Shown here one piece after another: positions 18,700 through 27,379 of a stretch of DNA of 48,778 bases (position 1 is its first letter; each line of letters starts with the position of its first letter). A program made the translations under genes and the position numbers. The DNA is taken from NCBI GenBank assembly GCA_016788885.1, contig JAEURX010000041.1, forward strand, positions 1-48,778, given 5' to 3'. The stretch is from Nitrospira sp. GTDB lineage: Bacteria > Nitrospirota > Nitrospiria > Nitrospirales > Nitrospiraceae. Under the pieces are notes generated by a model. That model saw nothing but the letters and a program-made list of their open reading frames with translations, was not told the origin of the DNA and ran no database searches.

Positions 18700-18731
18700 C
18701 CGATCGAGACGTCAAACCCGGGCCGACCTGA

Positions 18732-19217
18732 TCATTGCCACCCTTCGGTCTCGTATCCCTTTTCCTTCAAGCACCGTTCAACGAACGCGGCATACTCCTG
18801 CCCAGGCTGAAGTGGCTTGTAGGTTCCCGCCAGCAGGCCTAATACTGTGCCGACTGCACCCCCTGCGGCCGCGCCGATAGCAATTCCGGTAGGCCCGCCG
18901 ACCAACCCGGCAGAAGCCCCCACCGCCGCCCCGCCAATGAGCCCAAGAGTCGCGCCGGCACCAACGTTCCCGCTGCGGTTCGTCCCATGTGCTAAGCCAG
19001 AGCGTTCGGCTTTCAGGCCGCACACGGCTGCCTCGCGCTCCGCCTGATCTTTTCCATGAAGCTGCAAATAGGTGGTCGACTTGAGAATCGGCTCTGGGCC
19101 TGCGCAGGCGACTACAGCAAGTATCATGAGACCACTGATGCCTTGAGCGCCCCGCTCCCCGATCCGCGCCAAACTAGAGATGCGCCGCTCCCGCCTGGCA
19201 TACACGTCATTCTGCAT
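18732..19217 (-). CDS. Glycine-zipper lipoprotein
   Basis: A 161-residue protein. A basic N terminus is followed by GLMILAVVAC, whose final Cys fits a lipobox. The mature part contains a long Gly/Ala-rich stretch (about 90-140, GAGATLGLIGGAAVGASAG then GAAAGGAVGTVLG) with glycine-zipper spacing, able to insert in or line the outer membrane. It ends with FVERCLKEKGYETEGW, a tail like that of YMGG/outer-membrane lipoproteins (SlyB/Rick17kDa type). An in-frame ATG four codons upstream is an alternative start. Convergent with the M28 gene. Role beyond envelope structure or stress is unknown. Confidence 0.65.
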   Translation of the reverse strand: MQNDVYARRERRISSLARIGERGAQGISGLMILAVVACAGPEPILKSTTYLQLHGKDQAEREAAVCGLKAERSGLAHGTNRSGNVGAGATLGLIGGAAVGASAGLVGGPTGIAIGAAAGGAVGTVLGLLAGTYKPLQPGQEYAAFVERCLKEKGYETEGWQ

Positions 19218-19270
19218 AGGGCCTCCCATCGCTCTCCCCTACGGTCGCGTTGGACCTGTCTCTTTGAGCC

Positions 19271-19606
19271 TCATTCGAGTCGAAGTTGTGCGCGCACCTG
19301 TTCCGCGGAACGGCCCTTCACCAATACTCGTTTCTGACGACTTCCCGCCCCGCTAAGGATGACGACCGCACTCGGCGGAACCTGGCACAGCCGGGCAAGA
19401 AACCGGCACAACTCTTCGTTCGCCACCCCGTCAGACGGCGGCGCCGCCACACGAATCTTCACCGCGTGCCCGTGTAGCCCGACACACTGCGTCTGGGAAG
19501 CTTTTGGCTGAACATGCACCGCAATAACGGCGCCCTCGGGAGTGGTACGAATGATGTCTTCCGCGATGGGAATCTGGCGCGTCCGCTGAGGATCAGTGCT
19601 GCTCAC
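19271..19606 (-). CDS. DUF167 / UPF0235 (YggU) family protein
   Basis: A 111-residue small basic protein of the YggU fold: AVIAVHVQPKASQTQCVG, VKIRVAAPPSDGVANEELCRFLARLC and VILSGAGSRQKRVLV are the three conserved blocks. Its function is unsettled across bacteria. The stop and the downstream CbbQ-like gene are on the same strand, 39 nt apart from that gene's end, so it follows CbbQ in a possible two-gene transcript. Confidence 0.88.
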   Translation of the reverse strand: MSSTDPQRTRQIPIAEDIIRTTPEGAVIAVHVQPKASQTQCVGLHGHAVKIRVAAPPSDGVANEELCRFLARLCQVPPSAVVILSGAGSRQKRVLVKGRSAEQVRAQLRLE

Positions 19607-19645
19607 GACGTGCTTACGGACCAGGGGCCACAGCCGGCACCCGGT

Positions 19646-20485
19646 TCAGAACACTGCCTTCACGACTTCGACGATGCTGCGCAACATGTCCGGATCATCG
19701 GTGATCGGACGGGCAAGGGCCACATCGCAGGCACGCTCAGCCGGAATGCCTTGCTTGATCAACGTTGCAGCGTAAATGAGCAGTCTGGTGCTGACGCCCT
19801 CTTCGAGCCCGTGATTCTTCAGATTGCGGACTTTCCCGGCAACCTTCACGAGCCGTTGCGCGATCTCGGGGCTCACACCCGCCTCACGTTCCACAACCTG
19901 CGCCTCGATCTCCGGCACCGGATAGTCGAACTCGATGGCCATGAATCGTTGCTTGGTGCTTTGTTTCAGATCTTTGAGAATACTTTGGTAGCCGGGGTTG
20001 TAGGAGATAACCAGCATGAAATCATCGACCGCCTCGATGACCTGCCCCTTCTTCTCGATCGGTAGGAGCCGACGGTCATCACTCAGAGGATGGATAATAA
20101 CCGTGGTGTCTTTGCGGGCTTCGACGATCTCGTCCAGGTAGACGATCGCTCCTTGCTTCACTCCAAGGGTGAGCGGGCCGTCCATCCATACCGTCTCCTG
20201 GCCCTTCAAGAGGTACCGGCCGACGAGATCGGACGCAGTGAGGTCTTCATGGCAAGCCACGGTGATGAGGGGCCGCCCCAACCGGTAGGCCATGTGTTGG
20301 ACGAACCGTGTTTTCCCGCAGCCGGTCGGGCCCTTGAGCATGACCGGCATCCGGCTCTTGGCGGCGATGGTGAACAGCCCAACCTCGCCCCGCACGTCGG
20401 CATAAAAGGGCTCCTGTGCGATCCGATACCGGTCGATCTCTTGTTCCTGCCCTTTCGAAGCCGTCGCCATTCGCCCCTCGTTCAT
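19646..20485 (-). CDS. CbbQ/NirQ/NorQ-family AAA+ ATPase (MoxR type)
   Basis: A 279-residue MoxR-class chaperone ATPase. Walker A is [15 protein letters not shown] (~residue 60) and Walker B is [15 protein letters not shown]. Sensor 1 is [12 protein letters not shown], and the arginine-finger region is [14 protein letters not shown]. The C-terminal lid contains [15 protein letters not shown] and the AldPIT-like [10 protein letters not shown], diagnostic of the CbbQ/NorQ branch. These hexamers use ATP with a VWA partner to remodel metalloenzymes such as Rubisco or NO reductase. The VWA partner is probably the 13840 gene, separated by four others, and no Rubisco or NorBC is in the window. ATG 20485 is preceded by GGGGTG; an upstream in-frame start is less likely. 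Confidence 0.92.
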   Translation of the reverse strand: MNEGRMATASKGQEQEIDRYRIAQEPFYADVRGEVGLFTIAAKSRMPVMLKGPTGCGKTRFVQHMAYRLGRPLITVACHEDLTASDLVGRYLLKGQETVWMDGPLTLGVKQGAIVYLDEIVEARKDTTVIIHPLSDDRRLLPIEKKGQVIEAVDDFMLVISYNPGYQSILKDLKQSTKQRFMAIEFDYPVPEIEAQVVEREAGVSPEIAQRLVKVAGKVRNLKNHGLEEGVSTRLLIYAATLIKQGIPAERACDVALARPITDDPDMLRSIVEVVKAVF

Positions 20486-20603
20486 CGCCACACCCCTACA
20501 GTAAATTGAGTCGTCAGCACGGTGCGCCACGATAAACGGAAACGAGCAGGAAGTTCAAGCGATCGGCGTGATCGCACAGGAGAAGCCAGACGCGGTCCAC
20601 CCA

Positions 20604-23600
20604 TCAGCCGACCTTTGAGCCATCCAACACTTCACGAACCTTTTGTGCCAGTGTCGTCGGGGTGAAGGGCTTTTGCAGGAACGAATGTTCGGTATCGATG
20701 CCGCCTTTGGAGAAGGCCGGATGGTCCGGGTAGCCCGACATGTACAGCACCTTGACCTCCGGACGAACCGTCGCCAGCTTCTCAGCGACTTCAGGGCCGC
20801 TCATTTGCGGCATCACGACATCCGTGAGGAGCAAATGAATCGGCCCCGCGTGCTTGGCGCCGGTGAGCAAAGCTTCAATCCCGTGGCGAGCCTCCAACAC
20901 GGTATACCCATGGAGCCGCAGTGTTTCATTGACCAACCGCCGAACCCCCGGTTCATCCTCCACCAGCAACACCGTCTCACGCCCTCGAACCGAGTCACCG
21001 CCGACGGCCACCGATTCGGCCTCCTGACTAGCGGCTTCCACACGAGGGAAGAATATTTTGAAGGTAGCACCACGACTCGGCTTGCTCTCCACTTCGATGA
21101 ACCCACCGCTCTGCTTGACGATGCCGTACACGGTCGACAAACCGAGCCCCGTCCCCTTGCCCTTTTCCTTGGTGGTAAAAAATGGCTCAAACACGTGCGA
21201 CTGCGTATCCTCGTCCATCCCATGTCCCGTATCGCGCACAATCAGCGCAATATAGGAGCCTGGCTCGGCGCCCATCGGCGGACGATTCCGGCGCGGGCCA
21301 AAGTGGACGTTGGCCGTTTCCACGGTCAATCGGCCGCCGCTCGGCATGGCATCACGCGCATTCACGGCCAGATTCATGATGACCTGTTCGACCTGTCCGG
21401 GATCCGCCTTCACCTGCCCTAACCCGGAGTCGAGCACCGTACACAGCTCCACGATGTCCTCGCCCAGCAATCGCCTGAGCATGCCCTCCATGTTGTGGAT
21501 CACGGAATTCAGGTCCAACACCTTCGGCGCAATGAACTGCCGCCGGCTGAAGGCCAGCAACTGCCCCGTGAGACCGGAGGCACGATCCGCCGCCTTTTTG
21601 ACCTCTTCCAGCTCCTTCCTGAATCCATCGGTCGATGAGAGCCGGCTCAACACCAATTCGCTGTACCCTCGAATCACCGTCAGCATGTTATTGAAGTCGT
21701 GGGCGACCCCGCCGGCCAGTCGTCCGACGGCCTCCATCTTCTGCGACTGCTGGAGCTGCGCCTCCGTGCGGCGCAAGGCCTCCTCAGCCCGGGCCCGATC
21801 GCCGAATTGCCCGATCTTGAGCCCGACATCGGCCACCATTTTCAACAACTGTTCATCCGGCTGTTTGATTTCGCGCCGGAACAACTCGATGATGCCCTCT
21901 ACCTCCGTGCCGACTCGCACAGGAAATCCAAACGCACCATGCAACCCGACCCGGGAGGCCGCTGCGCCGCGAGGGAAATTCGCCTCTTGCACCACATCCT
22001 TGATCCAGGTGGGCTCCCCTGCCTGCCAAATCCGTCCTGGAAGCCCCTGGCCGATCGAAAACGTATGCTGCCAGGTCTCCAGCACAAACTCTTCGGCATT
22101 CAGCCCCGGTGATTGCCAGACATCCAAGCAGCGCAACACACTGCTTTGCCGGTCCAGCCGCCAGAAAATACCCAGTTCCCATTCCAGACTTTCACAGATC
22201 GCCTGGAGAATTTTCGGACCGGCTTCCTCCAACGTCCGTGATTCGGCCAACACGCGGGTGACGGCATATTGAGAGGCCAGCTGCCGCTCAGTCCGCTTGC
22301 GGGCCGTAATGTCCCGGATGAAGGCGCTGAAAATGTACGCATCGCCCAATCTGGCGGGTGAGATGGTAATTTCCACGGGGAATTCGTGGCCATCTCGATG
22401 ATTGCCCATCATCTCGATCCGTCGATTGAGCAACGCACCTTGTCCACTCTCCAGGAAATGGCGCAACCCGCGTTCATGTGCTTCCCGGTCGCGCGCGGGA
22501 ATCACTGTTTCCGATACACGGCGACCGAGCGCTTCCTCCCGTTCCCATCCGAAGATGTTGACGGCCTGGGCATTCCAATCGGTAATGATGCCCCCCGCGT
22601 CCATGGAAATGACGGCATCCAGCGCCGTGTCGACAATGACCCGATTGCGTTCCTGGCTTTGCAACAGCGCCGCTTCTGCGGCCCGTGCCCATTCACTCTC
22701 TTGTTGCGCCTGCCGATGCTGATCACGCAGTCGTCCGGTGGCCCAGAGCAGCAATCCCACCATCGGAATCCAGACCACCACACCGGCAATGCCCAACTTC
22801 CACATCATCGCCCGGATCGGCAGAAGAATGACGTCGCGATCGATCCGCAAAAGAATCGTCCACTGCAACCCCGAATACTCGCTATACCCCTTGGTCTGTG
22901 AATATCCCGTCACCACCGGCACACGACGGCGCACATGCATTTCCTCGACGTACCCGGCCTTGCCCGATCCGCTCAGCAGTACCGAGGGCAACCCCAGCTC
23001 GCGAAGATTGGTCCGCTCCACCGCGGCCGACGCGGAATCGACAAACACCACACCGGCCTTGGTCAAAAATTGATACTCGAATGGCCCCGCCGCGCCTTCG
23101 GTCTGCTGAATTTCACGCACCGTCTCGATCAGAACGTCCTCCAGCATCGGCAGTCCGATGCGGGTCGTGACCGCTCCGAGAAACTGACCACTCGCGTTGA
23201 CGATGGGAGCCGTGAAGGCGATCGACTCGATCTTGTTATTCGATTCGTGGATTTCGACTTCGTCGACCTGCACCGTTCCGGTATCGCGGACACGCTCGAA
23301 CCAGCCGCTCCGGCCATAGTCCAGACCGATGGTCGCAGAGTCCGTCGAAGCCACCATGCGTCCATGAGGATCGGTTACCCCCAGCCACAAATAGACCGGC
23401 GCGTAGGTTTCCTTCATCCACTGCAGATATTCATTGATATACTTCCGATCAGCGGAACGGTCCGAGAACGCTCGGGCCATCATGCGCACATCGGCGTGCC
23501 GTTCAAAGAGCAGGCGGTCGAGCTTATCCGCTATCTCCGCCGAGGCGAGCGTGAGATTTTCTCCCGTCGCCTCCACCATCCGCACTTCGATCGAGCGCAG

Positions 23601-23705
23601 CATGACGACCCCAATCACGAACGCCACGATCGTCATCCCGACGATCAAGACGGGCAACCAAGGATACGAACGGCGTGAGGACGCGGCAGGGGAGGACGCA
23701 GTCAT
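20604..23705 (-). CDS. Membrane hybrid sensor histidine kinase (Cache-PAS-GAF-HK-REC)
   Basis: A 1033-residue protein. TM1 (~16-36) and TM2 (~305-330) flank a periplasmic Cache-like sensor (VYLWLGVTDPHGRMVAS, SGWFERVRDTG). A cytoplasmic PAS (~350-465; SMDAGGIITDWNAQAVNIFG) and a GAF (~490-640) follow. The kinase core has His669 in GGVAHDFNNML, N box NLAVNARDAMPSGG, G1 DTGHGMDE and G2 KGKGTGLGLSTVYGIV. A C-terminal receiver has phospho-acceptor Asp962 in LTDVVMPQMSG. It probably senses a small extracellular ligand, with a second input through GAF. No output regulator is adjacent. It starts in a 4-nt ATGA overlap with the YkgJ-like gene, so the two are co-translated. HK and REC are close in sequence to the 45899 kinase. 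Confidence 0.93.
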   Translation of the reverse strand: MTASSPAASSRRSYPWLPVLIVGMTIVAFVIGVVMLRSIEVRMVEATGENLTLASAEIADKLDRLLFERHADVRMMARAFSDRSADRKYINEYLQWMKETYAPVYLWLGVTDPHGRMVASTDSATIGLDYGRSGWFERVRDTGTVQVDEVEIHESNNKIESIAFTAPIVNASGQFLGAVTTRIGLPMLEDVLIETVREIQQTEGAAGPFEYQFLTKAGVVFVDSASAAVERTNLRELGLPSVLLSGSGKAGYVEEMHVRRRVPVVTGYSQTKGYSEYSGLQWTILLRIDRDVILLPIRAMMWKLGIAGVVVWIPMVGLLLWATGRLRDQHRQAQQESEWARAAEAALLQSQERNRVIVDTALDAVISMDAGGIITDWNAQAVNIFGWEREEALGRRVSETVIPARDREAHERGLRHFLESGQGALLNRRIEMMGNHRDGHEFPVEITISPARLGDAYIFSAFIRDITARKRTERQLASQYAVTRVLAESRTLEEAGPKILQAICESLEWELGIFWRLDRQSSVLRCLDVWQSPGLNAEEFVLETWQHTFSIGQGLPGRIWQAGEPTWIKDVVQEANFPRGAAASRVGLHGAFGFPVRVGTEVEGIIELFRREIKQPDEQLLKMVADVGLKIGQFGDRARAEEALRRTEAQLQQSQKMEAVGRLAGGVAHDFNNMLTVIRGYSELVLSRLSSTDGFRKELEEVKKAADRASGLTGQLLAFSRRQFIAPKVLDLNSVIHNMEGMLRRLLGEDIVELCTVLDSGLGQVKADPGQVEQVIMNLAVNARDAMPSGGRLTVETANVHFGPRRNRPPMGAEPGSYIALIVRDTGHGMDEDTQSHVFEPFFTTKEKGKGTGLGLSTVYGIVKQSGGFIEVESKPSRGATFKIFFPRVEAASQEAESVAVGGDSVRGRETVLLVEDEPGVRRLVNETLRLHGYTVLEARHGIEALLTGAKHAGPIHLLLTDVVMPQMSGPEVAEKLATVRPEVKVLYMSGYPDHPAFSKGGIDTEHSFLQKPFTPTTLAQKVREVLDGSKVG

Positions 23706-25210
23706 CGTCGAGGCTCCGTCACAGTGTAATTGGGCAACAATCGCGCAGGACGATACCAGTGTTTGGCGCGAGCCAGACTCGGGAGACCGGAATCATCCAT
23801 GGTATTGATCCACCATGCCCCTTTGTCGCGAGCTTGGCGACAGAATTCACGAAATATGAACGGCCCTGCCCCCACCATATCCCGATCCGCCACTTCCAGC
23901 AAGACACAGAACACCGACTCGTTCAGCCACATCCCCATGGAGTAGGCTCGAATCCGTCCTTCGACTCGCACCACCGCCCCGGTCAAGCCTAATTCCTCAT
24001 ACCCAGACAGCGCCGCCTCATGAGCCCCTGAAGCATCCTCCAGCAGGGCCTGGGCCCAATCGTCTGTCCCGGCCTGCTGCTTCTGTTCACGCCACTGTTG
24101 GAACAGGCTCAGACAGGCCAGTCGATCACGTGGGTCATAGGGCTCGAATACTCCTCCCTGCTCACGGAGAAACCGGTTACAGGCCGCTCGAGGCGATCGA
24201 TACGCATCCCCGGCAAGCTCGGCCATGTCGGCGGCCGCATAGAGATAATCCGGTTCCCTCGCCGTCACGACATATCCCGCAGCGCGCAGTTCCGCGACGG
24301 ACGCCTCCGGGACATTGTCCATTCTCGTGACTGGGGACTGTCCATTTCGCTCACGCATAAAGCGAAACGCCGCAGCCACTGAATCAACGACCGGTCCCTT
24401 GCCAAGCGGAGGGAGGACCAGAAAGATTCCGTCCGGTGAATCGGCAAACAGGCACAGATGCCCGTGCAGGTCGGCCCAGGAATAAGTCAGGCGATGGCGC
24501 CAGATGTAATGAAAGGCCAACGAGGCAGCTGCAAGAGGCGTCTCCTGAGCGCCCGGGCTTTCGGCCAGGGCAGACTCCAGCCGGGGACGGTCCTGAATGG
24601 TCAAGGGCTGCGTCCGCACGCGTAGCTTCCCCTGTTGGAGACGTTCAGTCACCCGCGCCAAGGGGCGAAGCACAATCACATCATCCTGGAATCGTCCGAT
24701 CAGCCTGGGATACCGCGCCAGCGTCTCCACGGTGGCCTCCGCCTCGATCCACTGCGCGACGTCCTCGGCCGCTTGCTCGATGGGGGCAGAGCGGAGGTCT
24801 CGCATGTACGGACACTTCGTATCCCAACCGAGCAGCACCTCTGTATGCGCGGCATTCCACATCAAGGCAAAGGGATACAGCCGACAGTCGAGTGGGCGCA
24901 CAGCATAGATGCGGCACTCCGAGGTGGCAGGATCAAATGCCGGACAGAGATAGCCCTCGCCTGACGGATTCGGCACCAATTCGATTTGGGCGCCCTCCGC
25001 ATCGGGAAATAGCCCCGGTGACAGACCGGCCTTCACCGCCGACTGAATTTCGTCCGCCGTAAAGAACGGGCGTAGAAAACTGGTCGACTCAGGGAATCGG
25101 CAACAGACGTCACAGTGAAGACAGGCCGTGCTCGGCACGATCTGCAGGAGGGACTGACCGACGGGCCGTGACGGACTCGCCGCGGAAGCTTGAACGAATG
25201 GACTCGTCAT
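23702..25210 (-). CDS. YkgJ-type Cys-cluster protein fused to an acyltransferase-like (DUF2156) domain
   Basis: A 502-residue protein. Residues ~25-180 carry a YkgJ cysteine cluster: CLHCDVCCRF, then CPAFDPATSECRIYAVRPLDCRLYPF, which is expected to bind Zn or an Fe-S centre. The remaining ~320 residues resemble GNAT-like DUF2156/FemAB-type domains (FHYIWRHRLTYSWADLHGHLCLFAD; RIRAYSMGMWLNESVFCVLLEVADRD). Related domains transfer aminoacyl or acyl groups to lipids or peptides. The substrate is unknown. Its coupling to a sensor kinase (ATGA overlap) and its divergence from an ATP-grasp gene are unusual. ATG 25210 lies only ~7 nt from a predicted transcription start, with no Shine-Dalgarno, so near-leaderless translation is possible. 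Confidence 0.65.
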   Translation of the reverse strand: MTSPFVQASAASPSRPVGQSLLQIVPSTACLHCDVCCRFPESTSFLRPFFTADEIQSAVKAGLSPGLFPDAEGAQIELVPNPSGEGYLCPAFDPATSECRIYAVRPLDCRLYPFALMWNAAHTEVLLGWDTKCPYMRDLRSAPIEQAAEDVAQWIEAEATVETLARYPRLIGRFQDDVIVLRPLARVTERLQQGKLRVRTQPLTIQDRPRLESALAESPGAQETPLAAASLAFHYIWRHRLTYSWADLHGHLCLFADSPDGIFLVLPPLGKGPVVDSVAAAFRFMRERNGQSPVTRMDNVPEASVAELRAAGYVVTAREPDYLYAAADMAELAGDAYRSPRAACNRFLREQGGVFEPYDPRDRLACLSLFQQWREQKQQAGTDDWAQALLEDASGAHEAALSGYEELGLTGAVVRVEGRIRAYSMGMWLNESVFCVLLEVADRDMVGAGPFIFREFCRQARDKGAWWINTMDDSGLPSLARAKHWYRPARLLPNYTVTEPRR

Positions 25211-25223
25211 GAGCTGTGGCGGC

Positions 25224-25229
25224 ATTCTA
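25224..25229 (-). promoter_or_regulatory. Extended -10 promoter of the YkgJ-like gene
   Basis: Minus strand TGCTAGAAT gives -10 TAGAAT with an extended TG; no -35 is clear. The predicted start is near 25217, about 7 nt before the ATG at 25210. Confidence 0.4.
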
Positions 25230-25324
25230 GCACTAACCCACAAAGTGTCCTACTGCTCAAGAACCCTTCCCTCGCCAGACCGTGCCCCCGGACAGGAAAA
25301 GGCAGCCCCCGCCGGTGCGGCGAC

Positions 25325-25354
25325 TTGTACCGGTGTCGGAGGCCATGGTACGAT
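25325..25354 (+). promoter_or_regulatory. Sigma70 promoter of the ATP-grasp-like gene
   Basis: TTGTAC (25325-25330), 18-nt spacer, TACGAT (25349-25354) with extended TG (25346-25347). Start near 25361. It rules out the long open frame that begins at 25190 as the true 5' end and supports the TTG at 25424. Confidence 0.6.
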
Positions 25355-25423
25355 TTGTCCCACCTCGAACCAAACCGCGAGTGCGAAGCATGCGACTGCG
25401 CTGCGAGCATCGAGGATATTGCA

Positions 25424-27007
25424 TTGGCACTGGCACAACTTTCACGTGAGCCGTTGAACTCCGACGAAGCCCGCCGACGTTGTCTCGCAATCCGCGATGC
25501 GCTCGTTCATGCCGGCATTTACAGCCCGGCCGAGACAGGGCCCGCGACATCAACCACCGCCGATTCCACGCCGCCCCCCCTGCGGTTCCGCCTAGCCCCG
25601 ACGGCGTTTCACCTGTCCCCATCCGATGTGACGTTCTTCCAGCAGCTCGGCCAGGACCTGCTGGCCTTTTATAAGGCCCTGAACCGCCTCTACCAGGACA
25701 GTGTGCGCGGCACGCAACCGGCTTGGGTCGCCGACTATCTGGATCAAGGGAAGCCGGAAGCCCTCATCACCTACAGCCGCATGAATCGGTTTCGGAACCT
25801 GTTGCCGGGTATCATTCGGCCAGACGTCATTCCCACCGCCGACGGAATGGTCATCACCGAGCTCGACTCGGTTCCCGGCGGAATCGGGCTGACCGCTTGC
25901 TTGACCCGGGCCTACGACGACCAGCTCAGGCTCGATCCATCCCCTGCCGCGTCGCCAGACCGCTCTTCGTTGATCGCCGGGCGCGACGGCATGCTGCAGG
26001 GATTTGCCGCCATGCTCCGCGCCCAACAAGGCGAGCAGGAGGGTTGCCTGGCCATCGTGGTCTCGGACGAAGCCAAGGAATATCGGCCTGAGATGGAATG
26101 GATGGCCGGCCGCCTGCGCGAAATTGGATTCCTCGCCTTCTGTGTCGAGCCCCGAGCCATTCAGTTCACCGAAGAGGGCCTGTTTCTCCAGGACGAGGCC
26201 CAACGCCGAAGGATCGGACTCCTCTATCGCTTTTTCGAATTGTTCGATCTCAAGAACATCCCCAAAGCCGAGCTCATGATGTACGCCGCCAAGAAGGGAC
26301 TGGTCACCGTCACTCCGCCCTACAAACCAGCCCTGGAGGAAAAGCTCGCTTTCGGCTTGTTTCACCACCCGGAGCTTGCCGCGTTTTGGGAACAGGCCTT
26401 GCCCAACGGACTGCTGTCCAGGTTACAGCGGGTGCTGCCTCGCACCTGGATCCTCGACCCCAGGCCGGTCCCCCCGTCTGCGGTCATTCCGCACCTGGCA
26501 ATCAGCGGACGCGCGGTGTCGGACTTTCGTCGCTTGGCACAGACCACCCAGAAAGAACGGCAGCTGGTGATCAAACCCTCAGGCTTTTCTGAATTGGCCT
26601 GGGGCAGCCGGGGGGTCTCCATCGGGCACGATTTGCCGCAAATCGAATGGGCCTCCGCCTTGGAACAGGCACTCCAGTCGTTTCCAACGACACCTTACGT
26701 GTTACAGGAATTTCACAAAGGTCGCTTGTTCGATTCAGCCTACTTCGATGAACGACGCGATACCGTGGTGCCGATGTCCGGGAGAGCACGCTTGTCGCCC
26801 TACTATTTTATTGTCGGCGACAAGGCCGAGCTTGGCGGGGTGTTGGCCACGCTGTGCCCCTCCAACAAAAAAATCATCCATGGCATGGTCGATGCCATCA
26901 TGGCGCCCTGTGCGATCAACCCGGACATCCCCACCGAGGGAGAAGGTGCCAATGGTGGCCGACACACACCGCATGCCCCCATGACCGATCCAACATTGTC
27001 ATCGTAG
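25424..27007 (+). CDS. Probable ATP-grasp-fold ligase of unknown substrate
   Basis: About 527 residues, soluble. The middle contains VITELDSVPGGIGLTACL (~145), and the C-terminal third has LVIKPSGFSELAWGSRGVSIG (Lys near 380), then TTPYVLQEFHKGRLFDSAYF. These resemble the ATP-binding Lys, glycine loop and acidic strand of circularly permuted ATP-grasp enzymes such as glutathionylspermidine synthase-type ligases. No family is firmly recognised. Upstream of 25424 the frame is open but its translation lacks protein character and crosses a promoter. TTG 25424 has GAGG 8 nt before it. The glutaredoxin-like gene follows 6 nt after the stop, suggesting a thiol- or peptide-linked product. The family call is a motif-based guess. 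Confidence 0.55.
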   Translation: MALAQLSREPLNSDEARRRCLAIRDALVHAGIYSPAETGPATSTTADSTPPPLRFRLAPTAFHLSPSDVTFFQQLGQDLLAFYKALNRLYQDSVRGTQPAWVADYLDQGKPEALITYSRMNRFRNLLPGIIRPDVIPTADGMVITELDSVPGGIGLTACLTRAYDDQLRLDPSPAASPDRSSLIAGRDGMLQGFAAMLRAQQGEQEGCLAIVVSDEAKEYRPEMEWMAGRLREIGFLAFCVEPRAIQFTEEGLFLQDEAQRRRIGLLYRFFELFDLKNIPKAELMMYAAKKGLVTVTPPYKPALEEKLAFGLFHHPELAAFWEQALPNGLLSRLQRVLPRTWILDPRPVPPSAVIPHLAISGRAVSDFRRLAQTTQKERQLVIKPSGFSELAWGSRGVSIGHDLPQIEWASALEQALQSFPTTPYVLQEFHKGRLFDSAYFDERRDTVVPMSGRARLSPYYFIVGDKAELGGVLATLCPSNKKIIHGMVDAIMAPCAINPDIPTEGEGANGGRHTPHAPMTDPTLSS

Positions 27008-27013
27008 GTACTC

Positions 27014-27259
27014 ATGGCTCTGACGCTGTATCATGTCCAATGGTGTCCCGATTGCGCGGTCGTCCGCGACCGTCTTGATGAATTGAACATCCCCTACGAG
27101 GGAGTGATCGTACAGGATTTTCGCCCCATGCGCACCCAAGTCTACGAAGTGTCGGGGCAATATTATGTTCCGGTCCTGAAGGACGGGGATACGGTGCTGA
27201 CAGAAACCCACGACATTCTCGCTCACCTGCAGACACACTACGATAAGGCGCAACCGTGA
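27014..27259 (+). CDS. Glutaredoxin-like thioredoxin-fold protein
   Basis: An 81-residue protein of one thioredoxin fold. ALTLYHVQWCPDCAVVRDRLDEL holds the dithiol CPDC, followed by IPYEGVIVQDF and the cis-Pro segment QYYVPVLKDGDTVL, with TETHDILAHLQ like the GST N-terminal domain. It could reduce disulfides or bind a glutathione-like thiol. Spacing of 6 nt puts it in one transcript with the ATP-grasp-like gene. CPDC rather than CPYC suggests a redox potential away from classical glutaredoxins; this is inference. Confidence 0.85.
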   Translation: MALTLYHVQWCPDCAVVRDRLDELNIPYEGVIVQDFRPMRTQVYEVSGQYYVPVLKDGDTVLTETHDILAHLQTHYDKAQP

Positions 27260-27379
27260 GGAGACCGCTCATCCCCACATCGGGCACGCCTCGACCCATA
27301 GCACATACGAGATGCCACGGACCGACGCAGCCCGTCACGGCTCGAGATACCGGGCTGGCATCAGCGAAAGGATAGACCA
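27260..27379. other. Short intergenic stretch
   Basis: No gene and no clear promoter or terminator is recognisable between the glutaredoxin-like gene and kamA. Confidence 0.4.

Noticed and set aside
25190..25423. 78-codon upstream extension of the ATP-grasp-like protein
   Set aside because: Overlaps the start of the divergent gene and the predicted promoter, and the peptide looks non-coding.
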